From assembly GCA_050699655.1 (NCBI GenBank), contig JBOHFJ010000033.1, positions 1 to 19,812 of the forward strand: DNA of 19,812 nucleotides, written 5' to 3'. The stretch is from GCA-003244245 sp050699655. Lineage in GTDB: Bacteria > Actinomycetota > Actinomycetes > Mycobacteriales > Pseudonocardiaceae. Positions 1 through 6,305 of this stretch are shown piece by piece (positions within the stretch are counted from its first letter, which is position 1; each line of letters begins with the position of its first letter). The notes beneath the pieces were generated by a model, which was not told where the DNA came from, ran no database searches, and saw only the letters and a list, made by a program, of their open reading frames with translations. Position numbers and translations under genes: made by a program.

Positions 1-246
1 GAGTAAGTTCAGGAATGTAAAGCGACTCCGGGGGTTCCGGAGCATCACTAGATCTTTAAGGCACGAAACCTGGCTCACCGTCCACGGCAGCAACAGGCCC
101 CGCTGCCAACGTATGTCAGAGTGCTGCTCGAGCAGTACGGTCCGCCGCGCGAGATGATCTGGCGCAAGTTCCTCCATGGCGATGCCGAAAGCCAGACTGG
201 ACGGCCCAGCTCCGACCGCGACGATATCGAAATCCTGATTTGTCAC
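1..246 (-). CDS. L-lysine/L-ornithine N-hydroxylase, N-terminal part (runs off window)
   Basis: Partial gene, 82 codons visible from a GTG at 246 reading leftwards; the 3' part lies outside the window. An AGGAG sits about six bases upstream of the GTG. The visible protein begins with a beta strand and a dinucleotide-binding glycine motif (VGAGPSSLAFG, residues about 10-20). It continues into the signature of the SidA/IucD/PvdA family: a tryptophan-rich WQRGLLLPW stretch near residue 50, then SCLKDLVMLRNPRSRFTFLN near residues 61-80. Family members are FAD- and NADPH-dependent cytosolic flavoproteins that hydroxylate the side-chain amine of lysine or ornithine. The gene was found by reading the minus strand directly. 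It diverges from the cupin/MetRS-like operon, whose known relatives use N6-hydroxylysine, so lysine N6-hydroxylase is the favoured inference. A siderophore role is the alternative, because substrate specificity cannot be read from this fragment. Confidence 0.88.
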   Translation of the reverse strand, partial: MTNQDFDIVAVGAGPSSLAFGIAMEELAPDHLARRTVLLEQHSDIRWQRGLLLPWTVSQVSCLKDLVMLRNPRSRFTFLNLL

Positions 247-1101
247 GCGTGCTCCTGTTCGCATCACTCGCCTTGGGCCCGGCGTTGAGTCGAGCGAGGC
301 GCGGGTTGTTTTCTCAGTGAGATGAGGCCCGGAAATATCCATAAGCCGCGCGAGCGGTTGGGGGTGCTTTGACGTTATTGGGTCCCGTGTGAAGAACCCT
401 ATCGACTAGTACCAGGGGCGTCTTCCGCTGTGCGATGCGAGATGGGTCCACTCTTGGACGATGGATGCGCTCCTCGTGTTCCCCGCTGGTGGAGGCTCAG
501 TGCTCCCGAACGTGTTATCAGCCGAAAGGTAGAGCGTTTCTCCAGGTCAGGATGTTGGGCTTGGGCGCAGGTCCGCAGTGGGGTTCCGGTATCCGGCGGA
601 GATCATCAGCCACTACGTGTGGTTTTACCACCGGTTCCCGCTCAGCTGGACTCCGGCATGTCCGCTCGTGGTCGGACAGGTCGCCGTGCCCTACGGCAAC
701 TGCACCGAACCCTCCAACGCGCAAGCCGGCGGCACCTGACCCGTCCGGTTCCGTTGTCAGCGGCACGGTGTCAGAGCTGCCAGGCGGCGGATGAGTTGGC
801 GTGTAGGTATCCGCCCTGTTCGCGGGTGATCCGGCCGGGCGTGGAAAAGCGGGTGGCGCCGGCGCGGTCTCGCCACCACCCCGGCTGACCAGCCACTACA
901 CGCCGGATGACAGGTTCTCGACTGTTTCGCCCGGATTTGAAGATCATCAAATCACCAGTTTTACCCGTATTGTGGTTGCCCTCCCCCGCGCACTCTCACA
1001 CAGAGTTACAGCAACCGCGGCCTCATCGAGCGGGTAACGGTGTATCAGCGCCAACTCGACCGGCTCCTATAAGTAGCGGGAGAGGAGAGGAGGGAAGTGC
1101 C
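247..1101. other. Long intergenic region, no intact gene seen
   Basis: About 850 bases between the divergent N-hydroxylase start and the small ORF at 1102. Open frames on both strands overlap each other and show no family signature, so I do not call genes. The only recognisable coding trace is the IS6-type transposase remnant near 569-700. The stretch must hold the promoter for the N-hydroxylase on the minus strand, but I could not identify convincing -35/-10 boxes. Composition and the remnant suggest an old insertion and decay zone. Confidence 0.5.
569..700 (+). pseudogene. Remnant of an IS6-family transposase
   Basis: In the frame of 584, the translation gives FRYPAEIISHYVWFYHRFPLS followed by loss of similarity. 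The pattern F-R-(Y/F)-P-A-E-(I/V)-I-x-H-x-V-W-x-Y-x-R-F-x-L-S is the N-terminus of IS6-family (IS26/IS240-type) DDE transposases. In an intact copy this would lead into a helix-turn-helix with a V-E-E-L-x-A-x-R-G motif; here the match breaks just after the serine, apparently with frame changes. No downstream DDE catalytic domain and no clear terminal inverted repeats were found, so this is a fragment without function. The identification rests on about 20 residues. Confidence 0.45.
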
Positions 1102-1239
1102 ATGATTGCCAAAGGATCCCAGCTGTTCAAGATCGGCCGAATCTCCTGGAGGTTCCACCAACAGCGATCTTGCCTTCGATCGATGATCGAATATATTTCT
1201 ATCAGGCTAACTAAATCGTTGACAGTTGACTGCGGATAA
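1102..1239 (+). CDS. Possible small protein, 45 aa, unknown
   Basis: An ATG at 1102 is preceded by a very strong purine run ending GGAGGG (1089-1094) with a seven-base spacer, which is better than most starts in this window. It opens a 45-residue frame ending with TAA at 1237-1239. The peptide is basic with a hydrophobic/aromatic middle (ISWRF, then MIEYISIRL) and ends in D-C-G. I recognise no family, signal peptide or clear membrane helix. The end of the frame overlaps the candidate promoter of the regulator at 1293, so it could be a leader peptide, a small regulatory protein or chance. The only support is the ribosome binding site. Confidence 0.3.
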   Translation: MIAKGSQLFKIGRISWRFHQQRSCLRSMIEYISIRLTKSLTVDCG

Positions 1240-1254
1240 TCGGTACCTTGTAGT
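1226..1254 (+). promoter_or_regulatory. Candidate promoter of the orphan response regulator
   Basis: TTGACT at 1226-1231 is followed by a 17-base spacer and TGTAGT at 1249-1254 (four of six matches to TATAAT). An overlapping TTGACA lies at 1219-1224 but has no good -10 at the right distance. The boxes lie about 40 bases before the ATG at 1293 in one of the most AT-rich parts of the window. Confidence 0.4.
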
Positions 1255-1292
1255 GGAAAATAAGGTAAGATGTCGATGATCTGGAGGATCAA

Positions 1293-2000
1293 ATGGCGAA
1301 AATAACCCTTGATAAAAATGGTATCTCGCCGACGTGTCGGGCACTGCTCCATGGAACGAGCGAATTGATTCTCGCGGGCGTGCGAACGATTCTGAATGCC
1401 GAGTCAGATATAGCGGTAGTAGGCGAGATTGATCGGTTCGATGATATTGAAAGTTGCGTGAGACGCTACAGGCCAAATGTTCTTGTGACGGAGTACAGTC
1501 TCGGATCCAACGCTGTTAACTGGAGAGTTGATGACCATCGTTCCGTGGACATCAAGGTGCCGACAGTAATGTTGTGCCCGGAACCGCATGGCTCTGATCT
1601 TGATCGGGCTATCCGCGCGGGAGTGCGGGGTCTCGTTCTGCGCACTGGAGGCTCAGGCGAGGTAGTTGACGCGGTTCGTTCGGTTGCCGCTGGAAACGCG
1701 TTTCTCGCACCTTCGATTGCCGGTTACGTACTCGAGCAGCTTGCCATGCGCATGCCGTTGGTCAACGATCTGATCGGGGAGCGGTTCAATCGCCTCACCG
1801 TGCGAGAGTGTGAGGTGCTTCGACTAGTGGCGAGCGGGCTGACCACGGCGGAGGTAGCTGAAATCTTGTGCAGAAGCCGGGCGACCGTGAAGTCGCATAT
1901 CTCACACATTCTGGCGAAGCTTGAATTGCAGGATCGTGCGCAGGCAATTGCGTTGGCCTATCAAGCTGGGATAATGGTCAAAATCGCCCAACCTGGTTAG
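1293..2000 (+). CDS. Atypical (phosphorylation-residue-less) LuxR/NarL-family response regulator
   Basis: 235 aa, starting at an ATG five bases after GGAGG (1283-1287). The C-terminus (about residues 167-228) is a clear LuxR/NarL helix-turn-helix: LTVRECEVLRLVASG, then TTAEVAEIL, then the recognition helix RATVKSHISHILAKL. The N-terminus follows a receiver fold (LILAGVRTILNAESDIAVVGEI, typical helix 1/strand 2), but the signature residues are replaced. The usual acidic pair is G21-T22, the phospho-acceptor Asp is E67 (in NVLVTEYSL), the switch Ser/Thr position is C95 and the conserved Lys is R117. This is seen directly by alignment from memory to the family pattern. No sensor kinase is nearby. 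I infer a phosphorylation-independent or ligand-sensing cluster-situated regulator of the hydrazine genes just downstream. Confidence 0.88.
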   Translation: MAKITLDKNGISPTCRALLHGTSELILAGVRTILNAESDIAVVGEIDRFDDIESCVRRYRPNVLVTEYSLGSNAVNWRVDDHRSVDIKVPTVMLCPEPHGSDLDRAIRAGVRGLVLRTGGSGEVVDAVRSVAAGNAFLAPSIAGYVLEQLAMRMPLVNDLIGERFNRLTVRECEVLRLVASGLTTAEVAEILCRSRATVKSHISHILAKLELQDRAQAIALAYQAGIMVKIAQPG

Positions 2001-2303
2001 TTGTTCATGTCTATGGTGAATTACAGGTAGCGGCTCTAGTCGATGACCTGTCCCTGCTGGTGCAGCCGGGCTGGTCATGCTCCGTGGCTCTGGTCCACGT
2101 TGATCTGTTCGACCCTGCTCTGCGGGGAGCCCTTCGATCGCTGAGCGGGAACCGGTGGCAGCGCCACACGCAGTGGCTGCGGCGGCGTCGGCGCAGGGGT
2201 TGCTTCGGGGGCGCTGGTAATGATCGTCCCTGCGGGTCGAGGTTGTTGGGAGTTCGTTCCGGAACTGGGTGTTGCCTAGCGTCCGGCTGACGCTTGCCTA
2301 GAA

Positions 2304-2327
2304 GAGTGGCGGAGCGTCCCTCCACTC
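2304..2327 (+). promoter_or_regulatory. Stem-loop upstream of the cupin operon
   Basis: GAGTGG (2304-2309) pairs with CCACTC (2322-2327), and inside it GGA (2311-2313) pairs with TCC (2317-2319) around a GCG loop. This gives nine base pairs with a small internal loop. No U-tract follows, so a simple intrinsic terminator is unlikely. It could be a terminator for the regulator gene, or a leader structure if transcription reads through. Confidence 0.35.
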
Positions 2328-2409
2328 CGGTCGCGTGTTGGGTCTTTCGCAATCGGCCCAGAGTGGATAGAGACCGGTACCTGTCGGCGGAAGACATGGG
2401 CGGTCGGAG

Positions 2410-2424
2410 GTGAATACAGTTCAC
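2410..2424. promoter_or_regulatory. Short perfect dyad, candidate operator
   Basis: GTGAA (2410-2414), five bases TACAG, then TTCAC (2420-2424) form a perfect inverted repeat about 60 bases before the cupin start. A similar GGTGAATTACAG occurs at 2015-2026, just after the regulator gene, versus GGTGAATACAG at 2409-2419. The dyad fits a dimeric LuxR-type binding site, but five-base arms are expected by chance fairly often. Confidence 0.3.
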
Positions 2425-2485
2425 GTCGGAACCCCTGGGACGTCTCGTGGACGATGTGTAAATTTCTCGGTCAAGAGGAGGCTTG

Positions 2486-2845
2486 GTGAACGTTCTTTCA
2501 TGGACTGATGCGGATCTCCACTTCGAGCCGGACTACAACGTACTGGGGAAACGACTCTTTCCTTGGCCTAATGTGGAAAGCCCGAGTTGGGGGAGCGCCT
2601 GGGTGGTGTTGCCTCCGGGTCAGGTGTCCACCCCTCACGCTCATAGCGAGGACGAGATATTTTTCATCGTCGAGGGTTCCGGTAAAATTCGCGTCGGCGC
2701 GGAGGCTAGAAATATCGCGTTCGGCGATACTATTTATATTCGGAACGAGTCTGAGCACGAGCTGACCAATGACGGGGCCGGCCGGTTGGTTTACGTCTCG
2801 GTGTGGTGGCTGCCTTCCCGCACCAACGACGCTGTCAAGGTGTGA
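2486..2845 (+). CDS. Stand-alone metal-binding cupin, likely N-N bond-forming half of a hydrazine synthetase
   Basis: 119 aa. The GTG at 2486 is chosen because AAGAGGAG (2473-2480) is five bases away; a TTG at 2483 would add one residue. Both cupin motifs are intact with exact spacing. Motif 1 is G45-x5-H51-x-H53-x3-E57-x6-G64, and motif 2 is G80-x10-H91-x3-N95. H51, H53, E57 and H91 form a complete 3-His/1-Glu metal site. Small cupins have many roles, but this one heads an operon with a DAO-family oxidase (seven bases downstream) and a MetRS-like protein, with an amine N-hydroxylase divergent. In hydrazine synthetases such as Spb40, a cupin of this kind is fused to the MetRS-like domain and rearranges an N6-hydroxylysine aminoacyl ester to an N-N bond. 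Here it is a separate polypeptide. The cupin assignment is certain; the specific role is inferred from context. Confidence 0.85.
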   Translation: MNVLSWTDADLHFEPDYNVLGKRLFPWPNVESPSWGSAWVVLPPGQVSTPHAHSEDEIFFIVEGSGKIRVGAEARNIAFGDTIYIRNESEHELTNDGAGRLVYVSVWWLPSRTNDAVKV

Positions 2846-2852
2846 CGAGGCC

Positions 2853-4013
2853 ATGACCGCCACCGCTGACATCGTGGTGATCGGCGCCGGCATCGTCGGA
2901 GCAAGCATCGCGCAGCAGCTCACCCGCCACGATGGCGGATCAGTCGTGATCTGCGAGCAGTACTGGGCCGGCGGGCAGACCGCGACCGCGCAGTCCGGCG
3001 GGATGCTGCGTCTGCATCACACAGCGGAGTGCGACATCGAGCTGGCCGCCCGCAGCCTGCCCACCTACCAGCGGTTCGGGCAGGCCGTCGGCGGATACTG
3101 CGGATACATGCCCAGCGGGTTTGCGCTGCTTGTCGGCGCGGAGCAGGTCGATGCTATGTCGCGCAATGTGGACAAGGCACGGTTCCTCGGCTGCAAGATC
3201 GAGCTGCTGGAACCAAGCCAGCTGACCCGGCTCTACCCGGGCCTGTGCCTGCACGGTGTCGCCGCCGCAGCGTATGAACCTCACGGCGGCTACGGGAATC
3301 CGGCCGCCACGACCCGGGACCTACTCCTCGCGGCACGCTCAGGCGGCGCGACGGTACTCGGGGGCGTCCGAGCTGAACAATTACTGACCTGTGGCGAGCG
3401 CATCAGCGGAGTTCGTACCAACATCGGCGAGGTGCGGGCCACGACTGTAGTGCTGGCCGGCGGGGCCGCCAGCGCGCGGCTGGCCAGCACCGTTGATCTG
3501 AATCTCCCGATCATTGCGCAACCGATCGGGATCGCGCTCAGCCGGTCAGGTGATGGGACGGGTTTCCAGATTCCGGCCACCATCGACGACACGATCGGCA
3601 ACTACTTCCGCCCGGACGGGCAACCGGACATGTACTTCGGCGTACCGTGCCGACCGGAACCGGCGCCGCCGTGGCCGGATCATGCCCTGTGTGCGGAGGA
3701 CATTGAGCTGGCACGCGCACAGCTGTGGCACCGGGTGCCCGCGCTCAGGCAGGGGCACATTGTTGGGACACGCTGTGGTGTGGACGGCTATACCCCGGAC
3801 CGACATCCACTGATCGGTCCAGCCGGTCCCGAGGGTCTCTACCTCGCGACCGGTATGAGCGGCGGTGGCTACAAGCTTGCCCCGGCGGTTGGTGAACTTG
3901 TCGCAAAAGAGATCCGGACCGATGCCGAGCAGAGCCTGCTCGCACCGTATCGACCAAGGAGATTCGCGGACGACAAGCCCATCGTCGCCGAATTCGGCTA
4001 TCGGTGGATGTGA
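2853..4013 (+). CDS. DAO-family FAD-dependent oxidoreductase
   Basis: 386 aa from the ATG at 2853, with CGAGG just upstream and seven bases after the cupin stop. The N-terminus DIVVIGAGIVGASIA (about residues 6-20) is a classic FAD/Rossmann motif. The middle contains the substrate domain, and the C-terminus has DRHPLIGPAG followed by GLYLATGMSGGGYKLAPAVG, the flavin-contacting end of the D-amino-acid/glycine/sarcosine oxidase family. Length is normal and no signal peptide is visible, so it should be cytosolic. In the s56-p1 pathway the homologous position is held by a FAD enzyme (Spb39) that cleaves the C-N bond of the Lys-derived hydrazine, releasing aminoadipate semialdehyde and a hydrazino acid. 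I infer the same role here from the operon. A longer frame from 2769 overlaps the cupin and is less likely. Confidence 0.9.
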   Translation: MTATADIVVIGAGIVGASIAQQLTRHDGGSVVICEQYWAGGQTATAQSGGMLRLHHTAECDIELAARSLPTYQRFGQAVGGYCGYMPSGFALLVGAEQVDAMSRNVDKARFLGCKIELLEPSQLTRLYPGLCLHGVAAAAYEPHGGYGNPAATTRDLLLAARSGGATVLGGVRAEQLLTCGERISGVRTNIGEVRATTVVLAGGAASARLASTVDLNLPIIAQPIGIALSRSGDGTGFQIPATIDDTIGNYFRPDGQPDMYFGVPCRPEPAPPWPDHALCAEDIELARAQLWHRVPALRQGHIVGTRCGVDGYTPDRHPLIGPAGPEGLYLATGMSGGGYKLAPAVGELVAKEIRTDAEQSLLAPYRPRRFADDKPIVAEFGYRWM

Positions 4014-4019
4014 TTAACC

Positions 4020-6305
4020 GTGGATAGTCGCGCTATTCTGGCCATCATGCGAGATGACCTCGATGTCATCATCGCTAAGGACCCGTCTGTGCACAGCCGA
4101 CTCGAAGCCGCGTTGCACCCGCACATTACAGCGCTGTGGTTGTATCGCCTCGGCAACGCTTGCTACCGACGGTCCCACCGGATACCGGCCAGGCTGCTCA
4201 GCCTGCTTGCTCGCTTCTTGACCAACATTGAAATCCATCCTGGCGCAACGATCGGCCGCCGGTTCTTCATCGACCACGGCGCCGCCGTGGTGATTGGCGA
4301 GACCGCCGAGATCGGCGATGACGTGATGCTCTATCACCAAGTTACGCTCGGCTCGGTGGGTTGGTGGAAAGACCGAGAATCTCCCGGCAGTAGACGACAC
4401 CCCCGAATCGAAGATGAGGTGATAATCGGGACCAACGCGAGCGTGCTGGGCGCCATCACCGTCGGGCGCGGGTCTCGGATCGGCGCACACTCCGCACTCA
4501 CCGCCTCCGTGCCCGCCGGCAGTCGAGTCACGGCGGCGCACACCACGATCGCGCATGTGGCCGACCACGCGGCAGTCTTCATCACTAGGGAGAAACGCCT
4601 GGACACCGCCACCGCCACACCGATCGGCCGGCCACAGATAACGATCATGAAGGGCGCAACGACTGTGGAAACCCTCGCGCGCAAGAACTACATCATCACC
4701 GCGGCACCCCCGAACCCCAATGGGGACCTTCACCTTGGGCACTTGTCCGGTCCGTTTCTTGGCGCGGACGTGCTGAGGCGGTTCCTGGTGCAGCAGGGGC
4801 GCCAGGCGCGCTACGTCAGCTACGTCGACGACTACTCCTGTTACGTGCGCCGCCGCGCCGCGGCACTAGGCCAGACCACCGAACAGACCGCCTACATCTA
4901 TGGGCATCGGATGGCGGAGACACTCGCGCTAGGGCACATGCTGCCAGATCACTTCAGCCATCCACGGAATCAGCCACTACACACTGAGCTGACCCAACGC
5001 TTCTTCCTCGAGCTGTGGAATGAGGGTGCGCTTGCCAAGCGCGAACTGCCTGCATTCTACTGCGGCCGATGCACAACCTACCTGTACGAGGCCGAGGTCA
5101 CCGGCATCTGCCAGTTCTGTGAGGCGCAAAGCGGTGGCCTGGAGTGTGAAGAATGTGCCCACCGGCTGGACACGACCGGCCTGCGTAACCCGCGGTGCAT
5201 CTCGTGCGGTGAGGTGCCCGAGGTGCGTCAGCTGTGCCGGATCGTGTTCCCGCTTGAACCGCACCGCGAGGCGCTACGCCGTTTCGTGGAGGGCGGCACC
5301 TGGCGCTCGCGTCTGGCTGGCTATCTACGTGACGTGATCTCCCGGCCACTGCCGGAAGTTCCCTTCACCAGGCTGGACACCCTCGGTATCCCGGTGCCAC
5401 TGCCCGGCTGGGAGGGGCACATCCTCGATACCTGGTTCAGCGGCATCTGGGGCTACCTCGCAGCCACCAGCGCGCACACGATCGGCACCGGTGAGCCAGT
5501 GACCGGCGAGCGGCTCTGGAAGGACCCGAACACCGAGGTCATCCACTTCCTGGGCCACGACTGCAGTTTCTCGCACGCGGTGTTCTGGCCGGGTCTGCTG
5601 CTGGCCCACGGCGAGCTGACATTGCCCAGGTACGTGATCACCAACGAGTTCTATCAGCTAGCAGACGAGAAATTCTCGACCAGCCGGGGGCATGCGATCT
5701 GGGGTGGGGAGTTCCTCCGCCAGGCGCCGGCCGATGCGGTGCGGTTCCACCTGTGCCTGACCGGACCAGAAACCAACCAGACCAGCTTCTTCCCGCGGGA
5801 ATTCACCGAGACCAGTCGAACGGTGCTGCGGGAGGGCCTACAGGCCTGGACCGACGAACTGCTCATGTTGGTGCACAAGGACTTCGGCGGTGTCGTTCCG
5901 GAGCCGGGTGACGCCTCGATAGACCCACGAGTGGCGGCAGTGCTGCGTCTGCCTGATCTCATCGCCGAGGCACTGGAGCCTGAGCGGTTCTCGCCGCGGC
6001 GAGCCGCCGAGGCGGTGCGCGAGGTCGTGATCGAGCTACCCGAGTCGCTCGTCGCGGCCCGAGCCCTGCACGGCACTGACCGCGCGGCGGCGGTGTCCCA
6101 TCAGGTCGAAGCGCTGGCGCGGCTGGCGGCGGTGGTGGCACCGCTGATGCCGTCGTGGTCGAGTCTGGTGCTGAGCGCGCTGAGCGTTCCAGTGTCTGAC
6201 CCGTTGGCCCGAACGCCTCCGTGGCCTGCGGCGGGCCAGCGCCTGGTGCCGCCAGGTCGGGCGATTGCCGAGGCCTGCCGGACACCGCTGAGTACCTTGA
6301 CATGA
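4020..6305 (+). CDS. Serine O-acetyltransferase / methionyl-tRNA-synthetase-like fusion protein
   Basis: 761 aa in one uninterrupted frame from a GTG at 4020. An in-frame ATG at 4047 (M10) matches where CysE/EpsC-type proteins start and is an equally good choice. Residues about 10-190 form a serine acetyltransferase: hexapeptide left-handed beta-helix, the catalytic pair D85-H86 in FIDHG, and H127 in RRHP. Residues about 210-761 form a class I MetRS-like domain: HLGH at 238-241, four CxxC zinc knuckles (C348/351, C364/367, C376/379, C393/396), and KFSTSRG at 551-557 as the KMSKS loop. The C-terminal helical region lacks the NNLGN-type anticodon-binding pattern of true MetRS, which suggests no tRNA is used. 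No Shine-Dalgarno precedes the internal M210 (4647). MetRS-like domains of hydrazine synthetases activate an amino acid for coupling to N6-hydroxylysine. I infer that here, with the acetyltransferase pointing to serine chemistry or acetylation of the product. Confidence 0.9.
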   Translation: MDSRAILAIMRDDLDVIIAKDPSVHSRLEAALHPHITALWLYRLGNACYRRSHRIPARLLSLLARFLTNIEIHPGATIGRRFFIDHGAAVVIGETAEIGDDVMLYHQVTLGSVGWWKDRESPGSRRHPRIEDEVIIGTNASVLGAITVGRGSRIGAHSALTASVPAGSRVTAAHTTIAHVADHAAVFITREKRLDTATATPIGRPQITIMKGATTVETLARKNYIITAAPPNPNGDLHLGHLSGPFLGADVLRRFLVQQGRQARYVSYVDDYSCYVRRRAAALGQTTEQTAYIYGHRMAETLALGHMLPDHFSHPRNQPLHTELTQRFFLELWNEGALAKRELPAFYCGRCTTYLYEAEVTGICQFCEAQSGGLECEECAHRLDTTGLRNPRCISCGEVPEVRQLCRIVFPLEPHREALRRFVEGGTWRSRLAGYLRDVISRPLPEVPFTRLDTLGIPVPLPGWEGHILDTWFSGIWGYLAATSAHTIGTGEPVTGERLWKDPNTEVIHFLGHDCSFSHAVFWPGLLLAHGELTLPRYVITNEFYQLADEKFSTSRGHAIWGGEFLRQAPADAVRFHLCLTGPETNQTSFFPREFTETSRTVLREGLQAWTDELLMLVHKDFGGVVPEPGDASIDPRVAAVLRLPDLIAEALEPERFSPRRAAEAVREVVIELPESLVAARALHGTDRAAAVSHQVEALARLAAVVAPLMPSWSSLVLSALSVPVSDPLARTPPWPAAGQRLVPPGRAIAEACRTPLSTLT

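Larger units (their letters stand above)
2001..2485. other. Leader region between regulator and operon; no gene seen
   Basis: About 480 bases with no convincing coding frame: the open frames on both strands are Arg-rich and featureless. It holds a stem-loop (2304-2327) and a short perfect dyad (2410-2424), listed separately. It probably contains the promoter of the cupin operon. I saw a weak -10-like TGTAAA at 2457-2462 but no matching -35, so I do not call it. Confidence 0.5.

Noticed and set aside
430..888. 152-codon and overlapping frames in the left intergenic region
   Set aside because: Arg/Ser-rich, mutually overlapping, without ribosome binding sites or family match. Only the short IS6-like trace in another frame is recognisable.
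2011..2424. 137-codon minus-strand frame between the regulator and the cupin
   Set aside because: Composition is Arg/Ser/Pro-rich with no motif and no good ribosome binding site; judged non-coding leader.
4014..4742. 242-codon minus-strand frame opposite the acetyltransferase domain
   Set aside because: The plus strand shows a complete CysE-type hexapeptide domain with catalytic residues; the antisense frame has no signature.
4020..6305. The MetRS-like protein as an extra housekeeping or antibiotic-resistant MetRS
   Set aside because: Fusion to a serine acetyltransferase, loss of the anticodon-binding Asn pattern and the cupin/DAO/N-hydroxylase context fit the hydrazine synthetase family better.
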